64,000 nucleotides of DNA from Haloferax prahovense DSM 18310 (lineage in GTDB: Archaea > Halobacteriota > Halobacteria > Halobacteriales > Haloferacaceae). Where the stretch lies: assembly GCF_000336815.1 (NCBI RefSeq), contig NZ_AOLG01000009.1:332582-396581 (forward strand), in the 5' to 3' direction. The notes beneath the pieces are model-generated. The model was not told the DNA's origin, did not search any database, and worked only from the letters and a program-made list of their open reading frames with translations. Positions 16,622 through 25,481 of the stretch are shown here, piece after piece; position 1 is the stretch's first letter; each line of letters starts with the position of its first letter. A program made the position numbers and the translations under genes.

Positions 16622-17695
16622 TCAGTTGCGCGTCGGGGTCGACCGGAGGTCGTCGAGGTCCGAGAGGAACGCCCGGAGCGACTCGCGGGAGACGTGCGGC
16701 ATGCAGACGATGCGGAGTTCGCCGCTCGCGGTCCGCGAGATGCGCCAGCCGAGGTCCCGGAGCGACTCGAACTGCTCGTCGGGGACGCTCGCGGCGACCA
16801 GCGGGAGGTCCGGTTCGACCGCGTCGTAGCCCCGAGAGCGGAGTTCGTCGTAGAACCACTCGGCGTTCGCCTGCTGGCGCTCGTAGGCGTCGCGGTAGCC
16901 GTCGGGCCAGAGTTCGCGCATCGCGGCGGCCGCGGAGGCGACGCCCGCGCCGCTTCGAGTCCCGGTGAGGCTCGCCTGCGACGCGGATTCGAGGTACGGC
17001 GTGTCGACCGCCAGCGAGTCGACGACCGACTTGTCGCGGAACAACAGGCCGCCGGCGGGGACGACCGCCTGCCCGTACTTGTGGGGGTCGATGGTCATCG
17101 AGTCGATTGGCGCGTGGGCGAACGACCACTCGTGGTCGGTGAAGGGGAGGACGAAGCCGCCCCACGCGGCGTCGACGTGCATCAGCGCGCCGGCGTCGTG
17201 GGCGACCGCGGTCAACTCGGGAATCGGGTCGACGCGGCCGAACTCGGTCGTGCCGGCGACGCCGGCCACGAGGACGGTGTGGTCGTCGACGGCCTCGCGG
17301 ACGGCCGCGACGTTCGCGCGGTAGTCGTCGTCGACGGGGACGATTCGGAGTTCCACGTCGAGCACGTCGGCGGCCTTCTGGAAACTGAAGTGGATGCTCT
17401 CGGGGGCGACGACGTTCGGGTCGTCGTCGCGGGCGTGGTTGCGCGCGGCTCGGATGGCCTGGATGTTGGCTTCGGTCCCGCCGCTCGTCACGTAGCCGTG
17501 GGGGGTCGAGAGGCCGGTGATGTCGCCGAGGTACGAGAGTGCGTCTTCTTCGAGGGCGGCGACGGCCTGATAGGTCGCCGGGTCGCCGGGATTGGTGGCA
17601 AAGAACCGCTCTGCGGCCTTCCGGGCGGCCGGGTGCGGTCGGGTGCACATCGAAGAGAGGACGCGGTCGAACTCCTGCGGTGCCGCGCGCTGCAT
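16622..17695 (-). CDS. mfnA: L-tyrosine/L-aspartate decarboxylase MfnA
   Basis: A 357-residue PLP-dependent group II decarboxylase. The PLP lysine lies in [15 protein letters not shown] and the cofactor-binding Asp/His in [31 protein letters not shown] is also typical. In archaea lacking methanofuran, MfnA-type enzymes convert aspartate to beta-alanine for coenzyme A and so replace bacterial PanD; that role is the likeliest here. The ATG at 17695 is preferred over a GTG 18 bases upstream because a TATA element (minus strand atatact, 17718-17724) lies 23-29 bases before it, fitting a leaderless transcript. Confidence 0.9.
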   Translation of the reverse strand: MQRAAPQEFDRVLSSMCTRPHPAARKAAERFFATNPGDPATYQAVAALEEDALSYLGDITGLSTPHGYVTSGGTEANIQAIRAARNHARDDDPNVVAPESIHFSFQKAADVLDVELRIVPVDDDYRANVAAVREAVDDHTVLVAGVAGTTEFGRVDPIPELTAVAHDAGALMHVDAAWGGFVLPFTDHEWSFAHAPIDSMTIDPHKYGQAVVPAGGLLFRDKSVVDSLAVDTPYLESASQASLTGTRSGAGVASAAAAMRELWPDGYRDAYERQQANAEWFYDELRSRGYDAVEPDLPLVAASVPDEQFESLRDLGWRISRTASGELRIVCMPHVSRESLRAFLSDLDDLRSTPTRN

Positions 17696-17717
17696 GCATC
17701 CCACTATAACCACACCC

Positions 17718-17724
17718 AGTATAT
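17718..17724 (-). promoter_or_regulatory. TATA element of mfnA
   Basis: The minus strand reads atatact, 23-29 bases before the ATG at 17695. The spacing decides the start codon: the upstream GTG at 17713 would lie only about 5 bases from the box. Confidence 0.55.
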
Positions 17725-17824
17725 CGGTTCCGCTCCATTGCGCCGCGTCGCCCAGCCGACGGCCACCGCTACGGGGACGAGAAAAGACGGAACGCGGGTG
17801 GTCGGCCCTCGACGTTCGCCGGGG

Positions 17825-20101
17825 TCAGCGAACCGAATCGAGGAGGAGTCGCTGTTCGACGCGCTTGACCTCGTGTTGCACGTCGCGGACGGCGTCGATG
17901 TTGGCCGAGATGGAGCTGACGCCCTTGTCGACGAGGAACTGAACCATCTTGGGCTTCGAGCCGGCCTGCCCGCAGATGCTCGTCTTCACGCCGACCTCGC
18001 GGCACGTCTCGACGGTGTCGCCGATGAGTTTGAGCACCGCCGGGTGCAGTTCGTCGTAGATGTCGGCGACGTGCTCGTTGTTGCGGTCCACCGCGAGGGT
18101 GTACTGCGTCAGGTCGTTCGTGCCGAACGAGGCGAAGTCGATGCCGGCGTCGGCGAGTTCTTCGATGCAGAGCGCCGCGGCCGGCGTCTCTATCATGACG
18201 CCCCACTCGCGCTTTTCGGGGTCGATGCCGGCCTCGCGCATGTGCTCTTTCGCCCGCAGCACGTCCTCCGCGTCGTTGACGAGCGGGAACATGACTTCGA
18301 GGTTGTCGTAGCCCATGTCGAACAGGCGGCGGAACGCCTGCAGTTCGAGGCGGAAGACGCTCGGGTTGTCGAGGCCGCGGCGGATGCCGCGGTAGCCGAG
18401 CATCGGGTTGTGCTCGCGCGGCTCGTTCTCGCCGCCTTCGAGCTGTCGGAACTCGTCTGTCGGCGCGTCGAGGGTGCGGACGCGGACCGGTCGCGGGTAG
18501 AACTCCTCTGCGGCCTCGCGGACGCCCGAGACGATTTCGTCCACGTAGGCGCGCTCGCCGTTCTGCTCGATGAACCGCTCGGGGGTCTTGCCGAGCGTCA
18601 GGACCATGTGTTCGATGCGGAGCAGGCCGACGCCGTCAGCGCCCGTTGCGGCGGCGCGCTCGGCCGCCTCGGGGATGGAGACGTTGACCTTGACCTCGGT
18701 CGCGGTCATCGGCTTGACGGGCGTCTTGGGGCGGGCCTCCTCGACGGGCTGGCGCTGTTTCTCCTCGGGCTCTTCGCCCTCGCGGACGGTTCCCTTGTCG
18801 CCGTCGATGGTGACGACCTCGCCGTCTTCGAGGGTCTTCGTCCCGTCGCCGGTGCCGACGACCGCGGGCACGCCGAGTTCGCGGGAGACGATGGCCGCGT
18901 GGGAGGTCATGCCGCCCTCGTCGGTGACGATGCCGGCGGCGCGCTTCATCGCGGGCACCATGTCGGGCATGGTCATCTCGGTGACGATGATGTCGCCCTC
19001 GGCGACCTGGTCGAGGTGGTCGAGCTTGGTGACGATGCGGGCGCGACCGGAGGCGATGCCGGGGCTCGCGCCGAGGCCGCGGATGAGCACGTCGTCGCCG
19101 GTCGCGGCCGCCCGCGAACGTCCGCTGTCGCTCTCGTCTTCCTCGCCGTCGTCAGCCTCGGCGATAGTCGTAATCGGGCGTGACTGGAGCATGTAGACCT
19201 CGCCCTCGTAGACGGCCCACTCCACGTCCTGCGGCGTCTCGTAGTGGTCTTCGACCAGTTCGCCGAGTTCGAGCAGGCGGGAGACCTCGTCGTCGGTGAG
19301 GACGCGCTCGTGGCGGCGGTCGTTCGGCACGTCGCGCATCACGGTCTCGCCGCTCTCCTCGTCGCGGACGCACATCGTCTTCTTGTCCGCGATGGTCGCC
19401 GTCTCGACCTCGCCGGTCTCGCGGCTGATGACGTAGTTGTCGGGCGAGACGGTGCCGGAGACGACGGCTTCGCCGAGGCCCCACGCGGCCTCGATGATAA
19501 TCTCCTTCTTGCCGGTCGAGGGGTGTCGGGTGAACATCACGCCGGACTTCTCGGCGTCGACCATCTGCTGGACGACCACCGCGATGTCGACCTTGTCGTG
19601 GGGGAAGCCCTTGCGGTTGCGGTAGTAGATGGCGCGCTCGGAGAACAGCGAGGCCCAACACTCCTTGACGCGGTCGAGGAGGTCCTCCTCGGTGACGTTC
19701 AGGAACGTCTCCTGTTGGCCCGCGAAGGAGGCGTCCGGCAGGTCCTCGGCCGTCGCGGACGACCGGACGGCGACGAAGGCGTCGCCCTCGCCGACGCTCC
19801 GGTAGGCGTCGAGGATTTCCTCCCGCACGTCGTCCGGCATCGGCGTCTCCATGATGAGGTCGTGCGCCGTCTCGTGGGCCGCCTGCAGCGCCTCGGAGTC
19901 CTCGTGGTCGACCTCGACCGCGGCGAACAGCTCGTCGTCGATGCCCGCGTCCTCGATGAACGCGCGGTACGTGCCCGCCGTCACGACGAATCCCGGCGGG
20001 ACGGGAAGCCCCGCACCGGTTAGTTCGCCCAGCGACGCGCCTTTCCCGCCGACCAGGTCGAGGTCGTCAGCCCGTACGTCGTCCAGCCAGACTACAGCCA
20101 T
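17825..20101 (-). CDS. ppsA: Phosphoenolpyruvate synthase
   Basis: A 758-residue PEP synthase (pyruvate, water dikinase): pyruvate + ATP + water to PEP + AMP + phosphate, the entry step of gluconeogenesis. The N-terminal ATP-grasp domain shows GGKGASLGEL and RSSATAEDLPDASFAGQQ. The swivelling domain has the phospho-accepting His in GGMTSHAAIVSREL (near residue 400). The C-terminal PEP-binding barrel ends with FGTNDLTQYTLAVDRN and the catalytic Cys in SICGQAGSKP. Length is normal. It opposes PykA encoded about 6 kb away. A TrmB-like site lies at 20169-20184, upstream of the TATA element at 20128-20137. Confidence 0.96.
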   Translation of the reverse strand: MAVVWLDDVRADDLDLVGGKGASLGELTGAGLPVPPGFVVTAGTYRAFIEDAGIDDELFAAVEVDHEDSEALQAAHETAHDLIMETPMPDDVREEILDAYRSVGEGDAFVAVRSSATAEDLPDASFAGQQETFLNVTEEDLLDRVKECWASLFSERAIYYRNRKGFPHDKVDIAVVVQQMVDAEKSGVMFTRHPSTGKKEIIIEAAWGLGEAVVSGTVSPDNYVISRETGEVETATIADKKTMCVRDEESGETVMRDVPNDRRHERVLTDDEVSRLLELGELVEDHYETPQDVEWAVYEGEVYMLQSRPITTIAEADDGEEDESDSGRSRAAATGDDVLIRGLGASPGIASGRARIVTKLDHLDQVAEGDIIVTEMTMPDMVPAMKRAAGIVTDEGGMTSHAAIVSRELGVPAVVGTGDGTKTLEDGEVVTIDGDKGTVREGEEPEEKQRQPVEEARPKTPVKPMTATEVKVNVSIPEAAERAAATGADGVGLLRIEHMVLTLGKTPERFIEQNGERAYVDEIVSGVREAAEEFYPRPVRVRTLDAPTDEFRQLEGGENEPREHNPMLGYRGIRRGLDNPSVFRLELQAFRRLFDMGYDNLEVMFPLVNDAEDVLRAKEHMREAGIDPEKREWGVMIETPAAALCIEELADAGIDFASFGTNDLTQYTLAVDRNNEHVADIYDELHPAVLKLIGDTVETCREVGVKTSICGQAGSKPKMVQFLVDKGVSSISANIDAVRDVQHEVKRVEQRLLLDSVR

Positions 20102-20127
20102 GTGATGTTCGTATGGTCCCGCACCCC

Positions 20128-20137
20128 GATAAAGAAG
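20128..20137 (-). promoter_or_regulatory. TATA-like element of ppsA
   Basis: The minus strand reads cttctttatc, about 27-36 bases before the ppsA ATG at 20101. It is consistent with a leaderless or near-leaderless transcript. Confidence 0.5.
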
Positions 20138-20168
20138 TTTGCGAACGAAACAAGTATGAATGAAAACT

Positions 20169-20184
20169 CACTCGAAGGCGAGTA
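20169..20184. promoter_or_regulatory. TrmB-like site upstream of ppsA
   Basis: CACT-N7-GAGTA, containing the perfect inverted repeat ACTCG-AAGG-CGAGT (20170-20183). It differs by one base from the TACT-N7-GAGTA motif of the Halobacterium sugar regulator TrmB, as I remember it. It sits 68-83 bases before the ppsA ATG, upstream of the TATA element, where TrmB acts as an activator of gluconeogenic genes. An octamer agtatgaa occurs at 20153-20160 and again at 20181-20188. Confidence 0.55.
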
Positions 20185-20218
20185 TGAAATTGCGGCGTCG
20201 ACCCGGAAACGGCCGTTC

Positions 20219-20467
20219 TCATGACTCTCGGCGCGCCCGTCCGTGTTCTTCGCAGAGGATTTCGCCGGCGTCCGGGTCGAGATAGAACGGCGACCCCGCT
20301 TCGACCGGCTTCCCGCAGACCGCACAGCCGTCGTCGTGTCGGAGGAAGTACTTCCCCTCGGCGCGGCCCGTCTCCAGTCGCCCGGCGGCGACGGCCGGTC
20401 GCGTCAGTCCCTCGCCGATTTGCGTGCGCTCCGCGCTGTCGGCCTCCTCGAAGCGAATCGGTCGCAT
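20219..20467 (-). CDS. Small putative zinc-binding protein
   Basis: An 82-residue haloarchaeal protein. It carries a CxxC (CAVCGKPV, about residues 48-55) and a later C-E-E-H (LCEEH), a likely zinc site of treble-clef/LIM-like spacing. The N-terminus MRPIRFEEADSAERTQ is polar. It is transcribed away from the J-domain gene. No specific family or partner is evident. Confidence 0.65.
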   Translation of the reverse strand: MRPIRFEEADSAERTQIGEGLTRPAVAAGRLETGRAEGKYFLRHDDGCAVCGKPVEAGSPFYLDPDAGEILCEEHGRARRES

Positions 20468-20544
20468 ACCAACGCGTGGGCCGCCGGCGGCAAATCGGTA
20501 CGGGCAGCGAGGGGTTCATAATCGCTCGTCCCGTGATTTCTAGC

Positions 20545-21144
20545 GTGCTTCCGGAGTGGGTCTTTCTGCTCCCGCCGTGGCTCCTCGTCGGCCTCGCCGC
20601 GGGTGCGGTCGCCTCCGTCGTCGTCGCCGGCGTCTTCGTCGTCGGCGGTCGTGTCTTCCCGGAGCGGCGGGTCTCCCGCGGCCCCCGCGTCGACGGGACG
20701 GGCCGCCGCCGCCACGAAATCCGCGACTACCTCACCGCCATCGACGAGCGGTTCGTCGAGGACCGCCCGGTCCGCGGCGAGACGGTGGCGTTCTTCCTCC
20801 CCGACCGCGGCGTCGCCATCACCTTCGACGCGCAGGCGTTCTTCCGCCTCGAACGCGCCGGCGTCTACGCCGTCCTCTGCGAACACGAGATGCCCGGCGG
20901 CCAACTCGGCCGGCGGCTCCCCTTCGACGTGCCGGACATCGAGCCCGAACTGGCCGACCTCGACGACCCCGTGTCGGCCGCGTTCGACCGGCTCGACCTC
21001 CCCGCGAACGCCTCCTCTGACGCCGTCAGAGACGCCTATCGAGCGCGGGTGAAAGACGTACACCCCGACCACGGGGGCGACCGAGAGCGGTTCCGGGAGC
21101 TACGGGAGGCGTACACGATGGCGCGGGAACACGCGGAGAGTTAA
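20545..21144 (+). CDS. Membrane-anchored J-domain protein
   Basis: A 199-residue protein. An N-terminal hydrophobic helix (about residues 6-30, LLPPWLLVGLAAGAVASVVV) anchors it, and a C-terminal J domain (about 145-199) carries the HPD motif in VKDVHPDHGGD that stimulates Hsp70 ATPase. The middle (about 45-130) is a beta-rich domain of unknown type. The GTG at 20545 is chosen because a TATA-like ttcataat (20515-20522) lies 23-30 bases upstream; a GTG at 20533 in the same frame is the alternative. No G/F or zinc-finger region is present, so this is a type III J protein, perhaps directing DnaK to the membrane. Confidence 0.75.
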   Translation: MLPEWVFLLPPWLLVGLAAGAVASVVVAGVFVVGGRVFPERRVSRGPRVDGTGRRRHEIRDYLTAIDERFVEDRPVRGETVAFFLPDRGVAITFDAQAFFRLERAGVYAVLCEHEMPGGQLGRRLPFDVPDIEPELADLDDPVSAAFDRLDLPANASSDAVRDAYRARVKDVHPDHGGDRERFRELREAYTMAREHAES

Positions 21145-21186
21145 GCGGCGAATTCGAGGTCGAGAAAACCCGAAACCGGCGCGGAG

Positions 21187-21966
21187 CTACGGCTCCGTCA
21201 CTTCGAACAGCACGCCCGCGTCGCGGAGCGCGTCGGTCACGCGCCCGGCGGTGTCGGTGCTGGCGACGACCGCGGCGTCGAGTCCGCGGGCCGCGGCGTC
21301 GGCGGCGACTTCGCCCGGCGCGAACCACGTTCTGACATCGACTTCCGCGTGGCGGCAGGCGACGACCGCCTCGACGCCCGCGGCGACGACGATGTCGGCC
21401 TCGTCGCACGCCGCCGCGAGCGCATCGGCGTCGACCGCGTCGGCCTCGGCGACTCGCGCCGGCGGCACCTGCAGCACGCGGACCGAGCCGGGTTCCATCT
21501 CGATGACGCCCTCGAAGCCGGTGACGCTGGCCGCGTCGCCCGCCTCGGCGTCGGTGGTGGCGACCCCGATGGCCGGCCCGTCGTCGCCGGGCGTGGCGTG
21601 TAGCAGACCGTCGCGGAGCGACAGGGTCACCGTATCGCCGGCCGCGACGTCGTCGGTGACGATTGCGGCGTCCTCGTTGACGCTCTCCAGCACGTCGTCG
21701 GTGACGTGCTCGGCGAACCGCTGGAGGGCGCGCGCCTCCTGAAACAGCCAGTCGACGCCCTCTTTCGTCACGCGGTAGCGCGACCGGCCCTGCTTTTCGA
21801 CGAGCCCGTCTTCGACGAGGTCGCGGATGTACTCGGAGACCGCCTGGCTCGTCACCCCGACCGCCTCGGCGATTTCGCCCTGACTCACGGCCGGTTGCCG
21901 GTCGGCTATCTCGGCGAGGATGCGAAAGCGGGTCGCGGTGCGCTTGTCCTCCAGTGCGCCGCTCAT
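21187..21966 (-). CDS. MarR-like winged-helix transcriptional regulator
   Basis: A 259-residue protein. The N-terminal winged helix (about residues 5-75) shows AVSQGEIAEAVGVTSQAVSE, a standard helix-turn-helix, followed by the wing KQGRSRYRVTKEGVDWL. The C-terminal ~170 residues form a separate domain of alternating strands and Ala/Asp-rich helices that may bind a ligand: GDTVTLSLRDGLLHA resembles a beta-sandwich and the end is Rossmann-like. The ATG at 21966 has a TATA-like cttttta about 25-30 bases upstream. The target is unknown. It is divergent from the phosphoesterase gene, which may be its target. Confidence 0.72.
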   Translation of the reverse strand: MSGALEDKRTATRFRILAEIADRQPAVSQGEIAEAVGVTSQAVSEYIRDLVEDGLVEKQGRSRYRVTKEGVDWLFQEARALQRFAEHVTDDVLESVNEDAAIVTDDVAAGDTVTLSLRDGLLHATPGDDGPAIGVATTDAEAGDAASVTGFEGVIEMEPGSVRVLQVPPARVAEADAVDADALAAACDEADIVVAAGVEAVVACRHAEVDVRTWFAPGEVAADAAARGLDAAVVASTDTAGRVTDALRDAGVLFEVTEP

Positions 21967-22107
21967 GTGCCGAACGTGGGACGCACCGACTAAAAAGGCC
22001 CCTGCTCCGACGCTGGCTCTGCCCCCAACTTCGCCGGCCTCCCGCGAGCGTTCGCCTCGTCGCGCGCTGCCGGTGGAGATTTGTCTCCGACGCCCTTCCA
22101 CTCGGTC

Positions 22108-22800
22108 GTGACCCGCGTCTCCGTCCGCGAGCGCGCCGTCTTCTTTCCCGACGCCGACGCGCTCGTCCTCTCGGACCTCCACGTCGGCCGAGCCGACGCG
22201 TCGGCGGTCGATTTTCCGCTCGGCGAGGGGACCGACCTCGCGGAGCGCCTGCAAGCCTACTGCGCCGAGTTCGCCCCCGGCGAGGTCGTCTTCGCCGGCG
22301 ACGTGCTCCACCGGTTCGACCGCGTCTCGGAGCGCCACGTCGCGGCCCTCGAAGTCCTCGCAGAGACGTGCGTCGACGCGGGTTCCGACCCGGTGTTCGT
22401 CGCCGGCAACCACGACACGATGCTCGCGGAGGGCTGGTCGGGAGACGTACACGACGAGTACCGCCTCGCCGACGAGACGGTCGTCTGCCACGGCCACCGC
22501 GAACCGGACGGCGACGCCGAGCGCTACGTCGTCGGCCACGACCACCCGACGCTCGCTATCGAGGGTCGGCGGCGGCCCTGCGTCCTCTACGGCCCCGACG
22601 CCTACCGCGGCGGCGACGTGCTGATGCTCCCGGCGTTCACCCGCCTCGCCGCGGGCGTCGAAGTAAACGGGATGCGCGGGACCGACTTCGACTCGCCGCT
22701 GGTGCGCGACGCGGACGACTTCAGGCCGCTCGTCCGCGACGTGGAGGCGGACGAGACGCTCACGTTCCCGCCGCTGGGGACGCTTCGGCGGATGCTCTGA
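22108..22800 (+). CDS. Metallophosphoesterase (ICC-like)
   Basis: A 230-residue calcineurin-like phosphoesterase. Metal-binding motifs occur in order: LSDLHVG, VFAGDVLHRFD, VAGNHD, and later CHGHRE with VVGHDHPT. It belongs to the short archaeal/bacterial ICC group often paired with helicases, acting on nucleotides or nucleic acid ends. The GTG at 22108 is taken as start; a TTG at 22081 in frame would add nine residues. It is divergent from the MarR-like regulator. Confidence 0.8.
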   Translation: MTRVSVRERAVFFPDADALVLSDLHVGRADASAVDFPLGEGTDLAERLQAYCAEFAPGEVVFAGDVLHRFDRVSERHVAALEVLAETCVDAGSDPVFVAGNHDTMLAEGWSGDVHDEYRLADETVVCHGHREPDGDAERYVVGHDHPTLAIEGRRRPCVLYGPDAYRGGDVLMLPAFTRLAAGVEVNGMRGTDFDSPLVRDADDFRPLVRDVEADETLTFPPLGTLRRML

Positions 22801-22851
22801 TTTTCTGTGGCGGACCTCGGGTCGAAAAGCGACGGCGAAGGCCGTGACGAG

Positions 22852-24132
22852 CTACGACGAGAGGTCGTCGCGGACGGCGTCGGCCGCCTCTTTCCCGCTC
22901 CGCATCGCGCCCTGAATCGACGACCACGCGGTGTAGTCGCCGGCGAGGTACGCCCGGCCGGGGGCGTCGCGGGCGTCCGGAAGCGACTCGTGGACGCCCG
23001 GCGGTTGGGCGAACTGCGCGAAGGAGATGTAGTCGGTGTGGAGGAGTTCGAGGTCCTCGAAGTAGCGGTCGGGGTACCACGCTTCGAGCGTCCGCCGAGT
23101 CTTCTCGAACAGTTCTTCCTCGGAGTTGTCCTGTGCGGCCGCGCCGAGGAACGTCGCGTTCAGGAGTTCAGCGCCCGGCGGGGCGTACTCCGGCGCGACG
23201 GTCGACAGCGGGACGACCGTGTTGGGGTCGGGACTCGGCGCGTTGAGCATGATGCGCTTGCCCGCGTCGAGGCCGCTCCCGCTCGGGAGCGTGTAGTACT
23301 GGGTGACACAGCCGTGAGCCTCGGTCGGAATCGACCCGACCCCGGTCAGTCGGCGCGCCTCCTTGGGGTCGGTGGCGACGACGACCGCGTCGGCTTCGAG
23401 CGACTCGCGGCCCGTGGTGACGACCGCGCCGTCGCCGTCGGACTCGACCGACTCGACGCGCTCGCCGAGGCGGACGGTCGCGCCCTCGTCGCGGGCGGCG
23501 TCGGCGAGTTGCTCGGGAACCGCCTGCATCCCCGCCGCGGGGACCGCGGTGCTCCCCGTCGAGAGCATCTTGAAGGTGTACTCGAACACCCGCTTCGACG
23601 AGGAGAGCGAGCGGTCGAGCGTGATGCCGCCGTAGAAGGGCGCGACGAAGTGCTCGATGTAGTCTTCGGAGAAGCCCCAGTCGCGGAGATACGACCGGAT
23701 GCTCCGGTCCGCCGAGGCGAAGATTCCCTCCTCGTCGCGGGTGCTCACGTCCTGTCTGAGCGCCAGCGTCCGGAGCTTGTCGCTCGTCGTCACCTCCGGG
23801 TTGCGGACGGACTCGAACAGGCTCCCGATGTCGCGGAAGGGGTCCGAGAGGACCGCGCGTCTGCTCGGTCGGCAGATGGTCGCGCCGGGCGTGAACCGCC
23901 GGAGGTCGAGGGCGTCGAGGTCGAGTTCCCGTCGGACCGCGGGGTAGTCGGTGATGAGGACCTGGAACCCGCGGTCGAGCGTGAAGCCGTCTTTCGTCCG
24001 GGTGCGGACCCGTCCGCCGACGCCGTCGCGCCGCTCCACGACGGTCACGTCGGCCCCGGCGGCGGCGAGGTGTCGCGCGGCGACGAGGCCAGCGAGGCCC
24101 GCGCCGACGACCGCGATGTGGCTATCGTCCAT
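22852..24132 (-). CDS. FAD-dependent amine oxidase/phytoene desaturase-like protein
   Basis: A 426-residue flavoprotein of the amine oxidase/protoporphyrinogen oxidase superfamily. It begins with a dinucleotide-binding motif (VVGAGLAGLVAARHLAAAG, then ERRDGVGGRVRT) and ends with the second FAD contact (YLAGDYTAWSSIQGAMRSG). Relatives desaturate carotenoids or oxidise porphyrinogens or amines; the substrate cannot be told from sequence. No isoprenoid or haem genes are nearby. The ATG at 24132 puts the nucleotide fold at residue 6. It is divergent from the threonine-synthase-like gene. Confidence 0.8.
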   Translation of the reverse strand: MDDSHIAVVGAGLAGLVAARHLAAAGADVTVVERRDGVGGRVRTRTKDGFTLDRGFQVLITDYPAVRRELDLDALDLRRFTPGATICRPSRRAVLSDPFRDIGSLFESVRNPEVTTSDKLRTLALRQDVSTRDEEGIFASADRSIRSYLRDWGFSEDYIEHFVAPFYGGITLDRSLSSSKRVFEYTFKMLSTGSTAVPAAGMQAVPEQLADAARDEGATVRLGERVESVESDGDGAVVTTGRESLEADAVVVATDPKEARRLTGVGSIPTEAHGCVTQYYTLPSGSGLDAGKRIMLNAPSPDPNTVVPLSTVAPEYAPPGAELLNATFLGAAAQDNSEEELFEKTRRTLEAWYPDRYFEDLELLHTDYISFAQFAQPPGVHESLPDARDAPGRAYLAGDYTAWSSIQGAMRSGKEAADAVRDDLSS

Positions 24133-24226
24133 ACCTCGCCTCTCGGACGGGCGACACAAAGCCGCTACGGGTGGCGGCCATCGACCGACGGGAAGGGCTT
24201 AGTCCCTCCCCCCGTAAGCCCCGCCC

Positions 24227-25396
24227 ATGCAGACGTCCGACACCTTCTCCGGGCTGGTGTGCACGGAGACCGGCGACGAGTACGACGCGGACGCGACCGG
24301 CGCGAGCGACGCCGACGCGCCGCTTGACCCCACCTACGACCTCGACGCGGTCGAGTGGGACGCCGAGACGCTCGCCGAGCGCCCCTTCGATACGATGTGG
24401 CGCTACCGCGAACTGCTCCCCTTCGCGGAGCCGGTGACGGCCAACGAGGGCGCGACGCCGCTTGTTTCGGCCGACGCGCTCGGCGAGGAGGCCGAGGTCG
24501 GTTCGCTCCTCATCAAGGACGAGGGCCGAAACCCGACCGGGACGTTTCTCGACCGCGGCTTCTCGCTCGCCGTCACCGCCGCGCGTGAGGCCGACGCCGA
24601 GGTCGTCGCGCACGCCTCGCCCGGCAACGGCGCGCAGTCGGCGGCCTCCTACGCGGGCCTCGTGGACGCTCGCTCCTACGGCTTCGTCCCCTCGCGGACG
24701 CCGTTCCCGAACAAGGCCATGGTGAACGTCCACGGCGGCCAGATGAAGGTCGTCGGCGGGCGCTACCCCGCCGCCCTCTCGGCGCTTCACGAACAGCTCA
24801 AAAGCGACTGGTACACCCTGCAGGAGTTCGACAATCCCTACCGCCACGACGGCGCGAAGACCATCGCCTACGAGGTCGCAGAGCGCCTCGACTGGTCGGT
24901 GCCCGACTGGGTCGTCGTCCCCGTCTCGACCGGCGAACTCGCCTACGGCGTCTACAAGGGCTTTTCCGACCTCGTCGGACTCGGACTGGTCGAGTCGGCC
25001 CCCAAACTCGTCGCCGCGCAGTCCGTCGGGTGCTCGCCGGTCACCACCGCGTGGGAGGCCGACAGCGACGCTCACGAGGCGTGGAACCACCCGGACACCA
25101 TCGTCGGCGAACTGGAAATCCCCGACCCTGCGGGCGGGTCGCTCGCGCTCCGCGCCGTCCGCGAGTCCGGCGGTGTGGCCGTCGCCGTCAGCGACGACGA
25201 CGCGCTCGAATCCGCCGTTACTGCCGCTCAGTCCGCCGGCGTCGAGGTCGGCCCCGCGGGCGGCGTCGCGCTCGCCGGCGCGTGGGAACTCGCGGACGAG
25301 TTCGACGAGGACGACACGGTCGTCGTCGTCAACACCGAATCCGGGACGAAGAACGCCGACATCCTCCGCAGTCACCTGATGGGACAGGGCGTCTGA
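24227..25396 (+). CDS. Threonine-synthase-like protein lacking the PLP lysine
   Basis: A 389-residue member of the fold-type II PLP family, clearly related to threonine synthase (phosphohomoserine to threonine). KDEGRNPTGTFLDRG matches the usual KDEGxNPTGSFKDRG, but the cofactor-binding Lys is Leu (codon ctc, about 24546-24548). The Gly-rich phosphate loop (normally GNGGN or similar) reads VVPVSTGELAYGVYKGF, and the SGNTAAS-type loop reads SPGNGAQSAAS. All three cofactor contacts are therefore altered while the fold is intact and the frame unbroken. Genome annotations would likely call it threonine synthase; on sequence it should not catalyse PLP chemistry. A regulatory or structural role is inferred. 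Confidence 0.8.
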   Translation: MQTSDTFSGLVCTETGDEYDADATGASDADAPLDPTYDLDAVEWDAETLAERPFDTMWRYRELLPFAEPVTANEGATPLVSADALGEEAEVGSLLIKDEGRNPTGTFLDRGFSLAVTAAREADAEVVAHASPGNGAQSAASYAGLVDARSYGFVPSRTPFPNKAMVNVHGGQMKVVGGRYPAALSALHEQLKSDWYTLQEFDNPYRHDGAKTIAYEVAERLDWSVPDWVVVPVSTGELAYGVYKGFSDLVGLGLVESAPKLVAAQSVGCSPVTTAWEADSDAHEAWNHPDTIVGELEIPDPAGGSLALRAVRESGGVAVAVSDDDALESAVTAAQSAGVEVGPAGGVALAGAWELADEFDEDDTVVVVNTESGTKNADILRSHLMGQGV

Positions 25397-25450
25397 GGAC
25401 CGCTTCGGCCGGCTGGTTCCCCGTTCGAACGCCCACGTTACCTCCATCAG

Positions 25451-25459
25451 ACTTTTACT
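25451..25459 (+). promoter_or_regulatory. TATA-like element of the DtxR-family gene
   Basis: The sequence acttttact lies 23-31 bases before the ATG at 25482, at leaderless spacing. Confidence 0.5.
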
Positions 25460-25473
25460 TTAGACGCATCTAA
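25460..25473. promoter_or_regulatory. sirR: Putative DtxR-family operator
   Basis: TTAGA-CGCA-TCTAA: perfect 5-base arms with a 4-base spacer, lying between the TATA element and the ATG at 25482 (9-22 bases before it). The TTAG...CTAA shape is typical of DtxR/IdeR/MntR sites. Its position would give autorepression of the regulator and the exporter in the same transcript. Confidence 0.6.
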
Positions 25474-25481
25474 TCCGTGGT

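Noticed and set aside
16436-19183. Long plus-strand open frame opposite mfnA and ppsA
   Set aside because: It is a shadow of two well-supported genes on the other strand. The translation is Gly/Val/Asp-rich without family motifs.
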